Below the pieces are notes generated by a model that did not search any database, was not told the origin of the DNA, and saw only the letters and a program-made list of their open reading frames with translations. From Pseudomonadota bacterium (GTDB lineage Bacteria > Desulfobacterota > Desulfobacteria > Desulfobacterales > Desulfobacteraceae): DNA of 5,691 bases. The translations under genes were made by a program, and so were the position numbers. Position 1 is the first letter of the stretch, and each line of letters begins with the position of its first letter. This document shows positions 1 through 5,691 of this stretch, piece after piece. Where the stretch lies: NCBI GenBank assembly GCA_018812385.1, contig JAHJDU010000101.1:1-5691 (forward strand), given 5' to 3'.

Positions 1-68
1 AAGGTCACACGTAACATAAAGGTCACACGTAACATAAAGGTCACACGTAACATAAAGGTCACACGTAA
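1..68. repeat. 18-bp tandem repeat array, about 3.8 copies, open at the window edge
   Basis: The unit aaggtcacacgtaacata occurs three times exactly (1-18, 19-36, 37-54), followed by a fourth partial copy of 14 identical bases (55-68) that runs into lspA. The array begins at base 1, so its true length is unknown. The unit is a multiple of three and stays open in the lspA frame, where it reads Lys-Val-Thr-Arg-Asn-Ile. There are no spacers, so it is not CRISPR. Each unit holds two GTNAC half-sites (gtcac and gtaac) two bases apart, giving weak dyad symmetry. It could be a minisatellite, a protein-binding array or a coding-permissive repeat; the sequence does not decide between them. The same 14-base core recurs in holA at 2241-2254. 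Confidence 0.95.
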
Positions 69-69
69 A

Positions 70-579
70 TTGAATCTGGTATCCTTAAAAGCTGAAGGGA
101 AAATATGGATTCGCCTGGGCCTGGTCAGCGGATGTGTCATTTTCACTGACCAGATCACCAAATATATTATTAAAATAAACCTGTCTTTATATGATAATAT
201 CATTGTGATAGAAAAATTTTTTAATATTACCCATATCCTGAATCCAGGTGGAGCCTTTGGTTTTCTGGCTTCCCAGACCCCTGAAATTAGAAAATTTATT
301 TTCCTGTTCATGTCATCTATAGTGGCTCTTTTTGTTTTATGGTTTTATAAAAAGTGTGCCTCAAATTTTGTTTTCCTTTCCTATGGCCTGGCTCTGATTT
401 TTGGAGGTGCCCTGGGAAACCTGATTGACAGATTTAAATATGGCAAGGTGGTGGATTTTCTTGATTTTTATATAGGTTCTCTCCATTGGCCTGCATTTAA
501 TGTTGCCGACAGTGCCATCAGCATTGGAATGGGCATATTGATCTATCACATCCTGTTTAATAAAATTCCGGATTTTTAA
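70..579 (+). CDS. lspA: Lipoprotein signal peptidase (signal peptidase II)
   Basis: This inner-membrane aspartyl protease removes the signal peptide from diacylglyceryl-modified prolipoproteins and acts directly after Lgt. From the TTG at 70 the protein is 169 residues, normal for the family. It shows the expected landmarks: DQITKY at the end of the first membrane segment (27-32), NPGGAFGF (58-65), GGALGNLIDR with the first catalytic aspartate D120, VVDFLDFY (127-134), and FNVADSAI with the second catalytic aspartate D147. Four hydrophobic segments (roughly 13-30, 74-92, 99-117 and 145-163) match the usual topology. The start is uncertain. TTG at 70 leaves a normal short N-terminus, but its only Shine-Dalgarno candidate is aagg at 55-58, about 11 nt away, and there is no in-frame ATG nearby. 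The frame remains open through the repeat array to base 1, so a start beyond the window is possible. lgt follows after 4 nt. Confidence 0.93.
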   Translation: MNLVSLKAEGKIWIRLGLVSGCVIFTDQITKYIIKINLSLYDNIIVIEKFFNITHILNPGGAFGFLASQTPEIRKFIFLFMSSIVALFVLWFYKKCASNFVFLSYGLALIFGGALGNLIDRFKYGKVVDFLDFYIGSLHWPAFNVADSAISIGMGILIYHILFNKIPDF

Positions 580-583
580 GCTT

Positions 584-1354
584 ATGTATCCTGTTCTCCT
601 ACATATTGGCAGTTTTAATCTTTATACCTATGGCCTTTTTGTTGCCCTTGGATTTATGACGGCCGTATGGGTTTCTCAAAAAAATGCAGCCCCCCATGGT
701 ATCCTGCCCGAGGCTGTTACAGATATTTTCTTTGTTATACTGGTATCTGCTATTTTAGGAGCCCGTCTTTTGTACGTAGGGATCAATTTTGACGATTACA
801 AAGACAATTGGCTGGACATCCTGAAGATCTGGAACGGGGGCCTGGTTTTTTTCGGTGGATTTCTTGGAGCCCTTACTGCATCTTTTATTTATCTGAAGAT
901 GAAAAAATTCAATATTTTGAAAACATTTGATATCCTGGCGCCAGGTATTGCCCTGGGTCATGCAGTTGGAAGACTTGGATGTTTTTTTGCCGGGTGCTGC
1001 TATGGTAAAACCTGCGATCTACCCTTTGCTGTAAAGTTTACAAATCCTGAAAGCCTTGCTCCTCTTGGCGTTTATTTGCACCCGACCCAGATTTATTCTG
1101 TCCTTTCCAACCTTATTTTGTTTTTTATTATTATAGTTGTCCAGAAAAAAAAGAAATTTAATGGCCAGGTGTTTTTAAGTTATATCATGCTTTATTCATT
1201 GTTCAGGTTCATTGTTGAATTTTTTCGGGGGGATTTTCGAGGAAATTTTATTTTTGACTTTATTTCCATGTCACAGGGCATAGGCCTCATGGTTTTTCTG
1301 ATTGCCCTTATCCTTTTAATTAAACTGTCCAGACCTTTTTATGGCCCAAAATAA
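584..1354 (+). CDS. lgt: Prolipoprotein diacylglyceryl transferase
   Basis: This multi-pass inner-membrane enzyme transfers diacylglycerol from phosphatidylglycerol to the lipobox cysteine of prolipoproteins, the first step of lipoprotein maturation. The 256 residues show the family pattern: an N-terminal membrane segment with YTYGLFVALGF (14-24), GARLLYV (59-65), WNGGLVFFGGFLGA (83-96), the signature GRLGCFFAGCCYGK (129-142), HPTQIYS (166-172), and RFIVEFFRGD (208-217) before the last membrane helix. R130, R208 and E212 align by eye with E. coli R143, R239 and E243. The signature is the cysteine-rich variant GRxGCFxxGCCYGK, not the E. coli GRxGNFxNGE form, and the E. coli catalytic His103 position is Phe90. 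ATG at 584 lies 4 nt after the lspA stop and lacks a good Shine-Dalgarno, so translation is probably coupled. Its 3' end overlaps holA. Confidence 0.94.
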   Translation: MYPVLLHIGSFNLYTYGLFVALGFMTAVWVSQKNAAPHGILPEAVTDIFFVILVSAILGARLLYVGINFDDYKDNWLDILKIWNGGLVFFGGFLGALTASFIYLKMKKFNILKTFDILAPGIALGHAVGRLGCFFAGCCYGKTCDLPFAVKFTNPESLAPLGVYLHPTQIYSVLSNLILFFIIIVVQKKKKFNGQVFLSYIMLYSLFRFIVEFFRGDFRGNFIFDFISMSQGIGLMVFLIALILLIKLSRPFYGPK

Positions 1355-2648
1355 AAATATGCTTAAGCACAACGGATTAGACGTATTTTTAACGTCTGTT
1401 CAAGAAAAGGATATTCCAGCCCTGGCTTTGATTTATGGTGAATCCTTTCTGGTAAAACAAGCCTTTAAAACCCTGTCTTCTTTTCTGCTGGGAAATGATA
1501 ATCCTGAGTTTGCCCTTGAAACCCTTGAAGGTGGCACCGTTTCCATGGGAGATATCATTGAGCAGGTGTCCACTTTTTCTCTTCTTGTTTCCAAAAAAAT
1601 CGTGGCAGTCAAAAATGCCCCTTTGTTTCAAACAAATCAGAGCAGTTCAGATATCAGCTTTTCTTCATCTGACCTTGATCTTCTGAATGATTTTATTGGA
1701 AAAGGGATTCCGAAAAATCATTATCTGATATTGACAACCTCCCTTATTGATAAAAGAAAAAAGATATATAAAGCAATCGCAGATAAAGGGTTAATCATTG
1801 ACTGCTCTGTTGCTCAAGGGGCAAGAAAAGCAGACCAGGATGAGCAGAGAGCGGTTTTGCAGAATGTTGCAGGCCAGATCCTGTCAAAATCTAAAAAAAT
1901 CATAGATAATCAGGCCTTTCAAGCCTTGGTGGATTTGACTGGATTTAATCTTGATCTTTTATTTCAGAATCTTGAAAAGCTGATTGCCTATTCCGGTAAA
2001 GCTATGATGATTTCAATAGCAGATGTAAAAGCTGTTGTAAAAAGGGATAAAAAAGATCCAATATTTAATTTAACCAATGCGTTTATAGCTAAAGATGTTA
2101 AAAATGCTCTTTTTTATTTGAATTCACTTTTTAATGAAGGATTTCATCCCCTGCAGATATTAAAATCATTTGAAAATCTAATTCGAAAACTGATCCTGGT
2201 GAAATGTTTTACGCAAAAATTTTATGAAAACAATAACCTGAAGGTCACACGTAAAATGAATCTGAAAAATATGAATTTTAATTCATTCCAGCAAGTTGTC
2301 CTTCCAAAAATCATTAATCATGATGAACAATTAAAGATAATTATAGAAGACCGGGACAAATATATATCAAACCAAGACTCAAAGACAAAAGCAAATAAGG
2401 CAAACGATCTTTTGTTAGCTCCCAATCCAAAAAACGCCTATCCTGTTTTCCAGATTTTTCAAAAATCTGAGAATTTTTCATTAAAAGAGTTGAATCAAGC
2501 TTTGATTTTTTTAGGTGATCTGGATTATCGGCTAAAGTCTTCATCTTTTGATGAAAAAACCACTTTAGAAAACTTTATCATCAACACCTGCAGTAAAGGA
2601 GGGTTTGTGTATGCCGAGGAAAACAAAAATCGTCGCCACCATTTCTAG
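1341..2648 (+). CDS. holA: DNA polymerase III subunit delta
   Basis: The delta subunit of the clamp loader opens the beta sliding clamp during replication. The 435-residue product has the family architecture: an N-terminal domain beginning ALALIYGESFLVKQAF (about 27-42), the conserved LILTTSLIDKRKKIYKAI stretch (about 129-146), a middle helical region GFNLDLLFQNLEKLIAYSG, the DPIFNLTNAFIAKD segment, and a C-terminal collar domain ending in LNQALIFLGDLDYRLKSSS. It is longer than the E. coli protein (343 residues), partly through loops. Residues 299-308 (NLKVTRKMNL) correspond to the repeat unit described separately and look inserted, because removing 8 codons leaves a continuous ENNNLKNMNFNSF. 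ATG at 1341 overlaps the lgt end by 14 nt; a second in-frame ATG at 1359 is an alternative start. Neither has a clear Shine-Dalgarno. The last 38 nt overlap pyk. Confidence 0.86.
   Translation: MAQNKNMLKHNGLDVFLTSVQEKDIPALALIYGESFLVKQAFKTLSSFLLGNDNPEFALETLEGGTVSMGDIIEQVSTFSLLVSKKIVAVKNAPLFQTNQSSSDISFSSSDLDLLNDFIGKGIPKNHYLILTTSLIDKRKKIYKAIADKGLIIDCSVAQGARKADQDEQRAVLQNVAGQILSKSKKIIDNQAFQALVDLTGFNLDLLFQNLEKLIAYSGKAMMISIADVKAVVKRDKKDPIFNLTNAFIAKDVKNALFYLNSLFNEGFHPLQILKSFENLIRKLILVKCFTQKFYENNNLKVTRKMNLKNMNFNSFQQVVLPKIINHDEQLKIIIEDRDKYISNQDSKTKANKANDLLLAPNPKNAYPVFQIFQKSENFSLKELNQALIFLGDLDYRLKSSSFDEKTTLENFIINTCSKGGFVYAEENKNRRHHF
2235..2264 (+). repeat. Solo copy of the lspA-upstream repeat, in frame inside holA
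   Basis: Bases 2241-2254 repeat the 14-base core aaggtcacacgtaa exactly, in the same orientation as the array at 1-68. Extending the comparison, 2241-2264 matches 55-78 at 23 of 24 positions; the one difference (A at 2256, T at 70) turns the ATG here into the putative TTG start of lspA. The insert is bounded by near-identical flanks aacctgaa (2235-2242) and aatctgaa (2259-2266), so it can be read as a 24-bp duplication or insertion of eight codons (Asn-Leu-Lys-Val-Thr-Arg-Lys-Met). It keeps the holA frame open. Confidence 0.85.
2595..2603 (+). promoter_or_regulatory. Strong Shine-Dalgarno that sets the pyk start
   Basis: The sequence aaaggaggg is close to a full anti-Shine-Dalgarno complement and ends 7 nt before the ATG at 2611. 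This favours ATG 2611 over the in-frame TTG at 2605, which would sit only one base from the motif. It lies inside the holA coding region and is the best ribosome binding site in the window, suggesting that pyk is translated independently of holA. Confidence 0.85.
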
Positions 2649-4026
2649 CTTAAATTGTTCTTCTAAGTTTATCGCAAGGCTGTATAATGCCGGTATCAAT
2701 GTTGTTCGACTGAATACAGCCCACATGACCCATGACGATGCCTTGAAAGTGATCGAAAATACAAGACAGGTGTCGGATAAAATAGGGATTCTCCTGGATA
2801 CCAAAGGCCCTGAGATCAGAACCTGCGATAATAATAAACCTTTGTCAGTAAAATATGGGGAGACCATACGAATTAAAGGCGCTCCTGAAGAAAAATCCAA
2901 AGGCAAGGTGATCTGTGTCTCCTATAAGGATTTTGTCAAGGATGTTCCCGTTGGCAGTTCCATAATGATCGATGATGGAACCATTGCCTTGGCCGTCATG
3001 GACAAGGACGACAAGTATTTAAGGTGCCATGTGGAAAATGATGGGGTGATCAATGCCAGAAAAAGTATCAACATTCCGTCTGTTCATGTGAAACTTCCGG
3101 CTTTGAGTAAGAAAGATATAGGCTTTATTGAATTTGCCGCTGATAATGATCTGGATTTTATAGCCCATTCTTTTGTGAGAAATAAAAATGATGTCCTGGC
3201 TGTTCAAAAAATTTTGAATAAAAAAAAATCTCCCATAAAAATTATTGCAAAAATTGAAAATGCCCAAGGAGTTGAAAATCTGTGTGAAATTCTCGATCAT
3301 GCCTATGGGGTTATGATTGCAAGGGGTGATCTGGCAGTTGAAATCCCCACAGAGCAGATCCCGCTGATCCAGAAACAAATTGTCAGGACCTGCATTGAAA
3401 AAAGAAAACCCGTGATTGTTGCCACCCAGATGTTGCATTCCATGATTGAATCACCAAGACCCACAAGGGCAGAGGTATCAGATGTCGCCAATGCCTGCCT
3501 GGATCATGCAGATGCCCTCATGCTTTCAGGAGAAACAGCCAGTGGAAAATATCCTGAAGTGGCTGTCAGAACCATGGCAAAAATTGCCCAGGAAGTTGAG
3601 GACAAAACCAGCAGTTTTATAAATGTGCCGTACACACTTGAAAATCAAATCACGGCCTATCTTGCCAAGGCAGCTGTTAAAGCTTCCTTAAGGCTGAACA
3701 CAAAAGCCATTGTGGCAGATTCTTTAACCGGAGAATCGATTCGTGCACTTGCAGCTTACAGGGGGGACAACCCCATATATGGTCAGATATATGACCAACG
3801 GGTTATGCGCCAATTGTCTCTGTCCTTTGGGGTATTTGCCGACTACATACCAATGGATATCACAAGTCAGGACTCCTTAAATAAGTCCATATGCCTGTTG
3901 TTAAATGATAAACAATTTAAAGAGGATGATTTGATCATTATTCTTGCAGGCAGCTTTGGCATTAACCAGGGCGCATCTTATATTGAAATCAGCACAGCAG
4001 ATAATTTCAAAAAAAAATGTATTTAA
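2611..4026 (+). CDS. pyk: Pyruvate kinase
   Basis: This cytosolic glycolytic enzyme converts phosphoenolpyruvate and ADP to pyruvate and ATP. From ATG 2611 the product is 471 residues, normal length. Visible elements are TKIVATIS (5-12), the A-domain RLNTAH (33-38), DTKGPEIRT (63-71), a B domain (about 72-160), KIEN with the phosphoryl-transfer lysine K214 and metal ligand E216, ARGDL with metal ligand D240, ATQML with T272, the PRPTRAEVSDVANA signature, LSGETASGKYP, and a complete C-terminal domain. The potassium-site motif is unusual: the common NFSHG is NTAHM here, so the serine potassium ligand is Ala37, while N35, D63, T64 and E68 are kept. I recall the NTAH form from Bacteroidetes-type pyruvate kinases. 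GDLGVE is GDLAVE. The start overlaps holA by 38 nt, and the stop overlaps the lipA stop on the other strand by 4 nt. Confidence 0.95.
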   Translation: MPRKTKIVATISSLNCSSKFIARLYNAGINVVRLNTAHMTHDDALKVIENTRQVSDKIGILLDTKGPEIRTCDNNKPLSVKYGETIRIKGAPEEKSKGKVICVSYKDFVKDVPVGSSIMIDDGTIALAVMDKDDKYLRCHVENDGVINARKSINIPSVHVKLPALSKKDIGFIEFAADNDLDFIAHSFVRNKNDVLAVQKILNKKKSPIKIIAKIENAQGVENLCEILDHAYGVMIARGDLAVEIPTEQIPLIQKQIVRTCIEKRKPVIVATQMLHSMIESPRPTRAEVSDVANACLDHADALMLSGETASGKYPEVAVRTMAKIAQEVEDKTSSFINVPYTLENQITAYLAKAAVKASLRLNTKAIVADSLTGESIRALAAYRGDNPIYGQIYDQRVMRQLSLSFGVFADYIPMDITSQDSLNKSICLLLNDKQFKEDDLIIILAGSFGINQGASYIEISTADNFKKKCI

Positions 4027-4886
4027 GAATCAAATAGATCCTGGGCATTATAGGAGCTTCGAACAAAAGGTCCTGCCGCTACTTTTTTAAATCCAGTTTG
4101 TCTGGCTTTTTTTTCAAGCTGCTTAAATTCATCCGGAGAATAATATCTTTGAACTTTCAGATGGGCTTTTGTGGGCTGAAGATATTGACCAAGGGTTATG
4201 ATATCACAGCCATAATGAAAAAGATCTCTCATGGTTTGTTCAAGTTCTTCCATGGTTTCTCCCAAGCCTACCATGATCCCGGATTTGAGAGGCATTGAAG
4301 CGTCAATGGCCTTTGCATTCTTGAAAAGATCAAGGGACTGCTGATAGTTGGCCTGGGGTCTGGCTGTTTCATAAAGCGAGGGGACAGTCTCAATATTGTG
4401 GTTAAGCACATCCGGCTTTGCACATACAACTATCTTTAAAGCCTTGATATTCCCCTGGAAATCAGGAATCAAGACCTCAACTTTGGGATCATCCGGCAGG
4501 GTGGTTTTAATGGCTTTTATGGTCTTTGCAAAATGAGAAGCACCGCCATCTTCAAGATCATCTCTTGTAACAGAGGTTACCACCACATATTTTAATTTCA
4601 AGTCGAGGGCTGCTTTGGCAACTCTCATGGGCTCATCAGGATCAAGGGGCAGGGCAGGGGCAAAATTAACATTGCAGAATCTGCAGTTACGTGTGCAATT
4701 GGAGCCTAAAATCATAAAGGTGGATGTGTTTTTGGAAAAACATTCAAACATATTGGGGCAGTTTGCTTCCTGGCAGACAGTGTGCAGCCCGGAATTTGAA
4801 AGAAGGCTTCTTACCCGTTGATAATCCCCGCCTTTGGGAAGGTTTTTTTTAAGCCATGACGGCTTTTGTTTTGTTTTTATATGCAT
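4023..4886 (-). CDS. lipA: Lipoyl synthase (radical SAM)
   Basis: LipA inserts two sulfur atoms into protein-bound octanoyl groups, completing the lipoyl cofactor on GcvH and the 2-oxoacid dehydrogenase E2 subunits. The 287-residue product carries both iron-sulfur sites: the auxiliary cluster cysteines C38, C43, C49 (CX4CX5C in VCQEANCPNMFEC) and the radical SAM cluster C64, C68, C71 (CTRNCRFC). The C-terminal RSSYNA (276-281) supplies the serine that ligates the auxiliary cluster, by homology probably S278. Other family landmarks are KPSWLKKNLP (8-17), the VVVTSVTRDDLEDGG segment, NHNIETV, KSGIMVGLGE and TLGQYLQP. The ATG at 4886 lies within the 3' end of lipB (10-nt overlap), which indicates translational coupling; the local Shine-Dalgarno is weak. 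The gene appears intact even though lipB before it is disrupted. Confidence 0.96.
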   Translation of the reverse strand: MHIKTKQKPSWLKKNLPKGGDYQRVRSLLSNSGLHTVCQEANCPNMFECFSKNTSTFMILGSNCTRNCRFCNVNFAPALPLDPDEPMRVAKAALDLKLKYVVVTSVTRDDLEDGGASHFAKTIKAIKTTLPDDPKVEVLIPDFQGNIKALKIVVCAKPDVLNHNIETVPSLYETARPQANYQQSLDLFKNAKAIDASMPLKSGIMVGLGETMEELEQTMRDLFHYGCDIITLGQYLQPTKAHLKVQRYYSPDEFKQLEKKARQTGFKKVAAGPFVRSSYNAQDLFDS

Positions 4887-5592
4887 GGCCTATCTGTTTT
4901 TTGATAGTTAAATACAGATGAAAAATGTTTTAAAAAGCCAATCTTTATCTGGTCCATTGAAATAGTATAATCCTTTGAGCCGGAACCTGACTCAGATTTG
5001 GCCATTTCTTTTTTAATGGACGTAATGGAAACATTGGCAAGGCCACAGGGGTTGATCCATGAAAATGGTTCAAGATCAGTATTGATATTCATGGCAAGAC
5101 CATGAAAGGATATCCCTTTCTTGATTGAAATACAACACTGCCGATCTTGGAATTTTTAACCCAGATGCCATGATTTCTTTCATCTCTATTCGCATCAATA
5201 CCAAAATCTGCGGCTGTTTGTTTCATGATCTCTTCTAAGCCATGGACAAACTCTTTTACACCAATTTTGTTTTTTTCAAGATCAACAATGGGGTACATGA
5301 CTGCCTGGCCAGGGCCATGATAGGTTATATTTCCCCCGCGATCAGTTTGAACAACATCAATGCCTTTGGCGGTTAAGAACTCTTTGGAAACACTTAAATT
5401 TTCTTTTCCACCTCTTTTTCCAAGGGTGAAAACAGATGGGTGCTCAACAAAAAAAATCTGGTCCTCAACAAGACCTTTGTCGATCTTGGCGTTTAAGGTT
5501 TGAATCTGAAGATCAAGCGCTCTTTTGTATTCTAAAATATTAAGATCTATAAATACACAAGAGCGCTTTTTTTCGTTTAGCCTCTCAGACAT
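4877..5592 (-). pseudogene. lipB: Octanoyltransferase, disrupted by a one-base frameshift
   Basis: LipB moves octanoyl from acyl carrier protein to lipoyl domains, making the substrate for LipA. The first fragment (5592 to 5089) carries FVEHPSVFTLGKRGG, RGGNITYHGPGQ with H92, and IWVKNSKIGSV with catalytic lysine K149. It then departs from the family after V153 and stops at a TGA (5089-5091). The missing part continues in the adjacent frame: ISIKKGISFHGLAMNINTDL, then INPCG with the catalytic cysteine, ending at 4877. Adding one base beside 5133 on the plus strand restores SVGISIKKG and a 238-residue protein with C183. The two halves therefore separate the catalytic lysine and cysteine. No slippery heptamer is evident, so recoding is unlikely; a sequencing or assembly error or a recent mutation is more plausible. 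ATG 5592 overlaps the gcvPB end by 16 nt, and the 3' end overlaps lipA by 10 nt. Confidence 0.9.
5515..5573 (+). terminator. Terminator-like inverted repeat with T7 tail inside the lipB 5' end
   Basis: Arms 5515-5531 (aagcgctcttttgtatt) and 5552-5568 (aatacacaagagcgctt) pair at 16 of 17 positions, with one mismatch at 5525/5558 and a 20-nt loop that contains aatatt and agatct. On the plus strand the stem ends in seven T residues (5567-5573), the form of a factor-independent terminator, although the lower stem is only moderately GC-rich and the loop is long. In that orientation it would stop transcription running antisense to lipB. On the minus strand it lies directly after the gcvPB stop, preceded by an A7 run but not followed by a T-run. 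It is wholly inside conserved lipB coding sequence, so function is inferred. Confidence 0.45.
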
Positions 5593-5691
5593 GGCTTTCT
5601 TGCTGCGGCAACTTCATCAAGACGGGTCACTTTTGTAAGAAGCGGTGCTTTTTTAAGCTTTTCAGGATTTTCCTTTGCCTCTCTTGCAATG
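5577..5691 (-). CDS. gcvPB: Glycine dehydrogenase (decarboxylating) subunit 2, C-terminal end only
   Basis: This partial gene enters from the right edge; only its last 37 codons are present, ending at a TAA (5577-5579). The peptide begins IAREAKENPEKLKKAP and ends LDEVAAARKPCLRG, which matches the C-terminus of the split P-protein subunit GcvPB (family pattern EAKENPxxVKxAPHxTPVxRLDEVxAARKPVLR). GcvPA and GcvPB together decarboxylate glycine and load the aminomethyl group on lipoylated GcvH in the glycine cleavage system. The lipoate genes directly downstream (lipB overlapping by 16 nt) support the assignment. It is recognised from a short tail only, so catalytic residues such as the PLP lysine cannot be inspected. 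Confidence 0.82.
   Translation of the reverse strand, partial: IAREAKENPEKLKKAPLLTKVTRLDEVAAARKPCLRG

Noticed and set aside
1..68. CRISPR array
   Set aside because: Units are directly adjacent 18-mers with no unique spacers and no cas genes nearby.
2605..2610. TTG at 2605 as the pyk start
   Set aside because: It leaves almost no spacing after the aaaggaggg Shine-Dalgarno, while ATG 2611 is ideally spaced and gives the normal family N-terminus.
3220..3228. A9 runs in pyk (3220-3228 and 4009-4017) as slippage or phase-variation sites
   Set aside because: They encode lysine triplets in frame in an AT-rich gene and the reading frame is intact; no sign of functional switching.
4686..4695. A further reverse-strand copy of the repeat core (10 bases, cacacgtaac) inside lipA
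   Set aside because: It encodes Thr-Arg-Asn of the invariant CTRNC radical SAM motif of LipA, and the similarity ends outside these bases; explained by protein constraint.
5089..5140. Programmed ribosomal frameshift in lipB
   Set aside because: No slippery heptamer or A-run is present at the shift point (agtgttgtatttc on the coding strand), and LipB is not known to me to use recoding.
5617..5634. Peptide KVTR in the gcvPB tail, the same as the peptide from the repeat
   Set aside because: The codons differ from the repeat at several positions and the residues fall where the GcvPB family has TPVxRLDE, so it is native coding sequence.

Overview
The window looks like chromosomal housekeeping DNA from an AT-rich sulfate-reducing deltaproteobacterium, most likely Desulfobacteraceae/Desulfobacterales (Desulfobacula- or Desulfobacter-like). 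This assignment is inferred from remembered protein flavour and gene order (lspA-lgt-holA on one strand; split glycine decarboxylase gcvPB followed by lipB-lipA on the other). No search was possible. Coding density is nearly total: no gene-free stretch over 300 bases, no RNA gene, no transposase and no CRISPR array.

Plus strand, about 1-4026: an 18-bp tandem repeat array runs off the left edge and leads in frame into lspA (signal peptidase II). Then come lgt (prolipoprotein diacylglyceryl transferase; 4-nt gap), holA (DNA polymerase III delta; overlaps lgt by 14 nt) and pyk (pyruvate kinase; overlaps the holA 3' end by 38 nt and carries its own strong Shine-Dalgarno). lspA and lgt together mature lipoproteins; holA and pyk appear to be co-transcribed passengers.

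Minus strand, 5691 down to 4023: the last 37 codons of gcvPB (glycine decarboxylase subunit 2), then lipB (octanoyltransferase) and lipA (lipoyl synthase), each overlapping the gene before it. LipB and LipA make the lipoyl group needed by GcvH, so the grouping is functionally coherent. lipB is broken by a one-base frameshift near 5133, between its two catalytic residues. The two gene trains meet tail to tail, with the pyk and lipA stop codons overlapping by 4 nt.

The most unusual features are: (1) the short repeat that appears both as an 18-bp array before lspA and as a separate, apparently inserted 24-bp in-frame unit inside holA, with 23 of 24 bases shared between the lspA-proximal copy and the holA copy; (2) the lipB frameshift; and (3) a 17-bp, 16-pair inverted repeat followed by T7 inside the 5' end of lipB. 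I did not see a convincing new multi-gene system.
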